A DNA stretch of 43,030 nt, taken from assembly GCA_007695355.1 (NCBI GenBank), contig REDX01000088.1, positions 1-43,030 of the forward strand. Direction: 5' to 3'. Position 1 is the stretch's first letter. Each line of letters starts with the position of its first letter. The position numbers were made by a program, and so were the translations under genes. Under the pieces are notes generated by a model. It did no database searches. It worked only from the letters and a program-made list of their open reading frames with translations, and had not been told where the DNA came from. Of this stretch, positions 41,445 to 43,030 are shown piece after piece. The DNA is from Planctomycetota bacterium (GTDB taxonomy: Bacteria > Planctomycetota > UBA11346).

Positions 41445-43001
41445 TCAGCAGTCTGCCGTTTCCGCATTGCGGGCCAGCCCTTCCACATAGGGGCGCAAAC
41501 GTTCCGGAACTCCCCGCTTACTCGTCCGACGGCTGGCATCCAGAGCCAGCACCTGCAGCACCCGATCCTGGCTATGGCCGCTCGTGATGAGATAGTCTAT
41601 GAGAAGATCATACTGTCTGGTAAGTGCAAACTGATGCTCTTGACGTGTTGTCGCCCACAGCCAATCGCTAAAAGCAAGCAGGGCAGCACATGGACTCGAT
41701 TGGCCCTGCAAGAGAAGCTGAATACCTGCGGGGAAACGGCCGCTATTGATAAAGATTTCGTGATAGCGAGCAAATCGCTTATATCGCTGCATAACGGCAA
41801 AGGGGAAATCCACACTGGCCAGGAGGTCGTAAGGTGGATCGCCATTGTAAATCATGGAAAATGACTCGGTATGACGTCTCAGCGGCGTGCCGCGCAAAAG
41901 CTTTAGAATGCCTAGCTGGATCTCATCGGGGCCCAAGGCAAATAACCGATCATAGCTTTCGTGAAAAGATTCAGGAGTCTCGCCAGGAAGACCAATGATC
42001 AAGTCGGCGTGCACATGAACAAGACCACCGTCACGCAGGTAGCGTAAATTATTCTCAGTCTGTTGTTGGTCCATGCGCCGACTGATTAATTCACCGACCT
42101 TTGGCGTGAAACTTTGGATACCCACCTCAAATTGAATTGATCCGGCAGGAAATCGCTCAATCAGAGCCTTAATCGAATCCGGCAGACGGTCTGGAACCAT
42201 TTCGAAATGCAGAAAAAAAGATTCGTTACGCATCTCGCCTCCATCCATCTGACGGCTACTCAAAGGCGCAATTAAGTCTCCTTTTGCATCCCGTGGCCAC
42301 TGTTCATAGAAAAAATCAAGGATTGCAGCGCATGAACTCGGCTTCAGGTTAAAGGTGCGATCAACAAATTTAAAAGTCCGACAGCCACGTAATACCAGAT
42401 CAGCCATCGCCGCCAAAAACTTTTCCATGGGTACGCTGCGTACTTTTTCGTCGATCGAAGATAGGCAAAATTCACAGGTGAAGGGACAGCCACGACTCGC
42501 TTCGACGTAGATGATTCGCTGCCGCAAATCCTCATCGCTGTATTCCCCATAGGGCAAGGCCATGCTCGATAAATTGGGTTTCTGCTCAGCAATCCGGGGA
42601 GGCGGCTTGGCACCTGCCAAAACGGCAGCAGCCACCCTGGCAAAGGCCTCCTCCCCTTCACCAGAAATTATGGAGTCGGCATGTACCCCCAAACTACTAT
42701 GATCTATGCCGTGGCTCACTTCAGGGCCTCCACACACTACTGTAATTTCGGGATGTAGTGCTTTCAGCATTGCGACCACTCGCTCGGTTTCGCGCAAATT
42801 CCAAATATAAACACCAAAGCCGATCAGACGTGGTTTTTCAAATAGCAAGGTCTCGACAATGTGATCACAACGATCCTGAATGGTAAATTCACGGATCACT
42901 GACCTCTCGCGGAGGTTTCCGAGATTAGCCCGAAGACATCTCAAGCCCATGCTGGCATGACTCCAGCGAGCGTTTAGGGTGGCAAGTACAATGTCAGCCA
43001 C
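41445..43001 (-). CDS. B12-binding-domain radical SAM protein (DUF4080-like C-terminus)
   Basis: The 518-residue protein has an N-terminal cobalamin-binding-like Rossmann domain (about 1-130, with NARWSHASMGLRCLRANLG, IGFGVYIWN and VVCGGPEVSH) and a radical SAM domain whose iron-sulfur motif is RGCPFTCEFC (Cys172, 176, 179). The C-terminal part fits the DUF4080 type. The usual DxHxxG cobalamin motif is not evident, so B12 may not be bound. Start is GTG at 43001, supported by GAGGAG 7 nt upstream. These enzymes methylate or rearrange unactivated carbons; the substrate is unknown. It converges with the coiled-coil gene. Confidence 0.9.
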   Translation of the reverse strand: MADIVLATLNARWSHASMGLRCLRANLGNLRERSVIREFTIQDRCDHIVETLLFEKPRLIGFGVYIWNLRETERVVAMLKALHPEITVVCGGPEVSHGIDHSSLGVHADSIISGEGEEAFARVAAAVLAGAKPPPRIAEQKPNLSSMALPYGEYSDEDLRQRIIYVEASRGCPFTCEFCLSSIDEKVRSVPMEKFLAAMADLVLRGCRTFKFVDRTFNLKPSSCAAILDFFYEQWPRDAKGDLIAPLSSRQMDGGEMRNESFFLHFEMVPDRLPDSIKALIERFPAGSIQFEVGIQSFTPKVGELISRRMDQQQTENNLRYLRDGGLVHVHADLIIGLPGETPESFHESYDRLFALGPDEIQLGILKLLRGTPLRRHTESFSMIYNGDPPYDLLASVDFPFAVMQRYKRFARYHEIFINSGRFPAGIQLLLQGQSSPCAALLAFSDWLWATTRQEHQFALTRQYDLLIDYLITSGHSQDRVLQVLALDASRRTSKRGVPERLRPYVEGLARNAETADC

Positions 43002-43010
43002 AAGGACTCC

Positions 43011-43022
43011 TCTCTGCAGAGA
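43011..43022. promoter_or_regulatory. 12-bp palindrome at the radical SAM leader
   Basis: TCTCTGCAGAGA is perfectly self-complementary and touches the GAGGAG ribosome-binding site of the radical SAM gene. It may be an operator or mRNA hairpin; the region continues outside the window. Confidence 0.3.
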
Positions 43023-43030
43023 TACCGTAG

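Overview
This window is a gene-dense bacterial chromosome segment of medium-high GC. It has no insertion sequence, phage or CRISPR signal. The gene mix suggests a Planctomycetota-like member of the PVC group: several signal-anchored coiled-coil lipoproteins, a SpoIIE-type phosphatase with long low-complexity linkers, a Dabb protein, tandem nitrogen-PTS IIA proteins, and a membrane protein attached to an ABC-2 exporter. This placement is an inference from remembered families, not from a search. Lipoproteins and an LpxH-like hydrolase suggest a Gram-negative envelope.

Left part (1-8245, + strand): a tightly packed operon holds the end of a 2-oxoacid dehydrogenase E1 alpha gene, E1 beta, a lipoyl E2, a PfkB sugar kinase and MenD. 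It is followed by three lipoprotein genes coupled by ATGA overlaps; the first two share a C-terminal motif. The opposite strand (8193-11476) encodes a two-helix membrane protein, an LpxH-like phosphoesterase, QueD and a 100-residue protein.

Middle (11949-25052): a membrane-anchored coiled-coil protein, a DUF2237 protein and topoisomerase I (+); a SpoIIE/PP2C phosphatase with a small upstream partner (-); an MscS channel (+); a stand-alone CysJ-type FAD/NADPH reductase, a Dabb protein and a CAU-anticodon tRNA of Ile2 type (-); then an AraC regulator divergent from two Gfo/Idh/MocA oxidoreductases.

Right part (25120-43001): a minus-strand block reads ABC ATPase, permease, PVC-type membrane protein, RibF, sirtuin, TilS. 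From the membrane protein to TilS, every junction overlaps. TilS is the enzyme that would modify the Ile2 tRNA found 4 kb away. Next come a small lipoprotein, a TrmH/SpoU methyltransferase, two overlapping PTS IIA genes, a striking nested inverted-repeat element (about 34645-34801), trigger factor coupled to a HEAT-like protein, a small very basic protein with a strong ribosome-binding site and terminator, a 90-residue protein, a 1043-residue coiled-coil protein ending in about seven propeller-like repeats, and a B12-binding radical SAM protein.

The candidates I rate most worth follow-up are the nested inverted-repeat element before trigger factor, the coiled-coil/propeller protein, and the lipoprotein trio.
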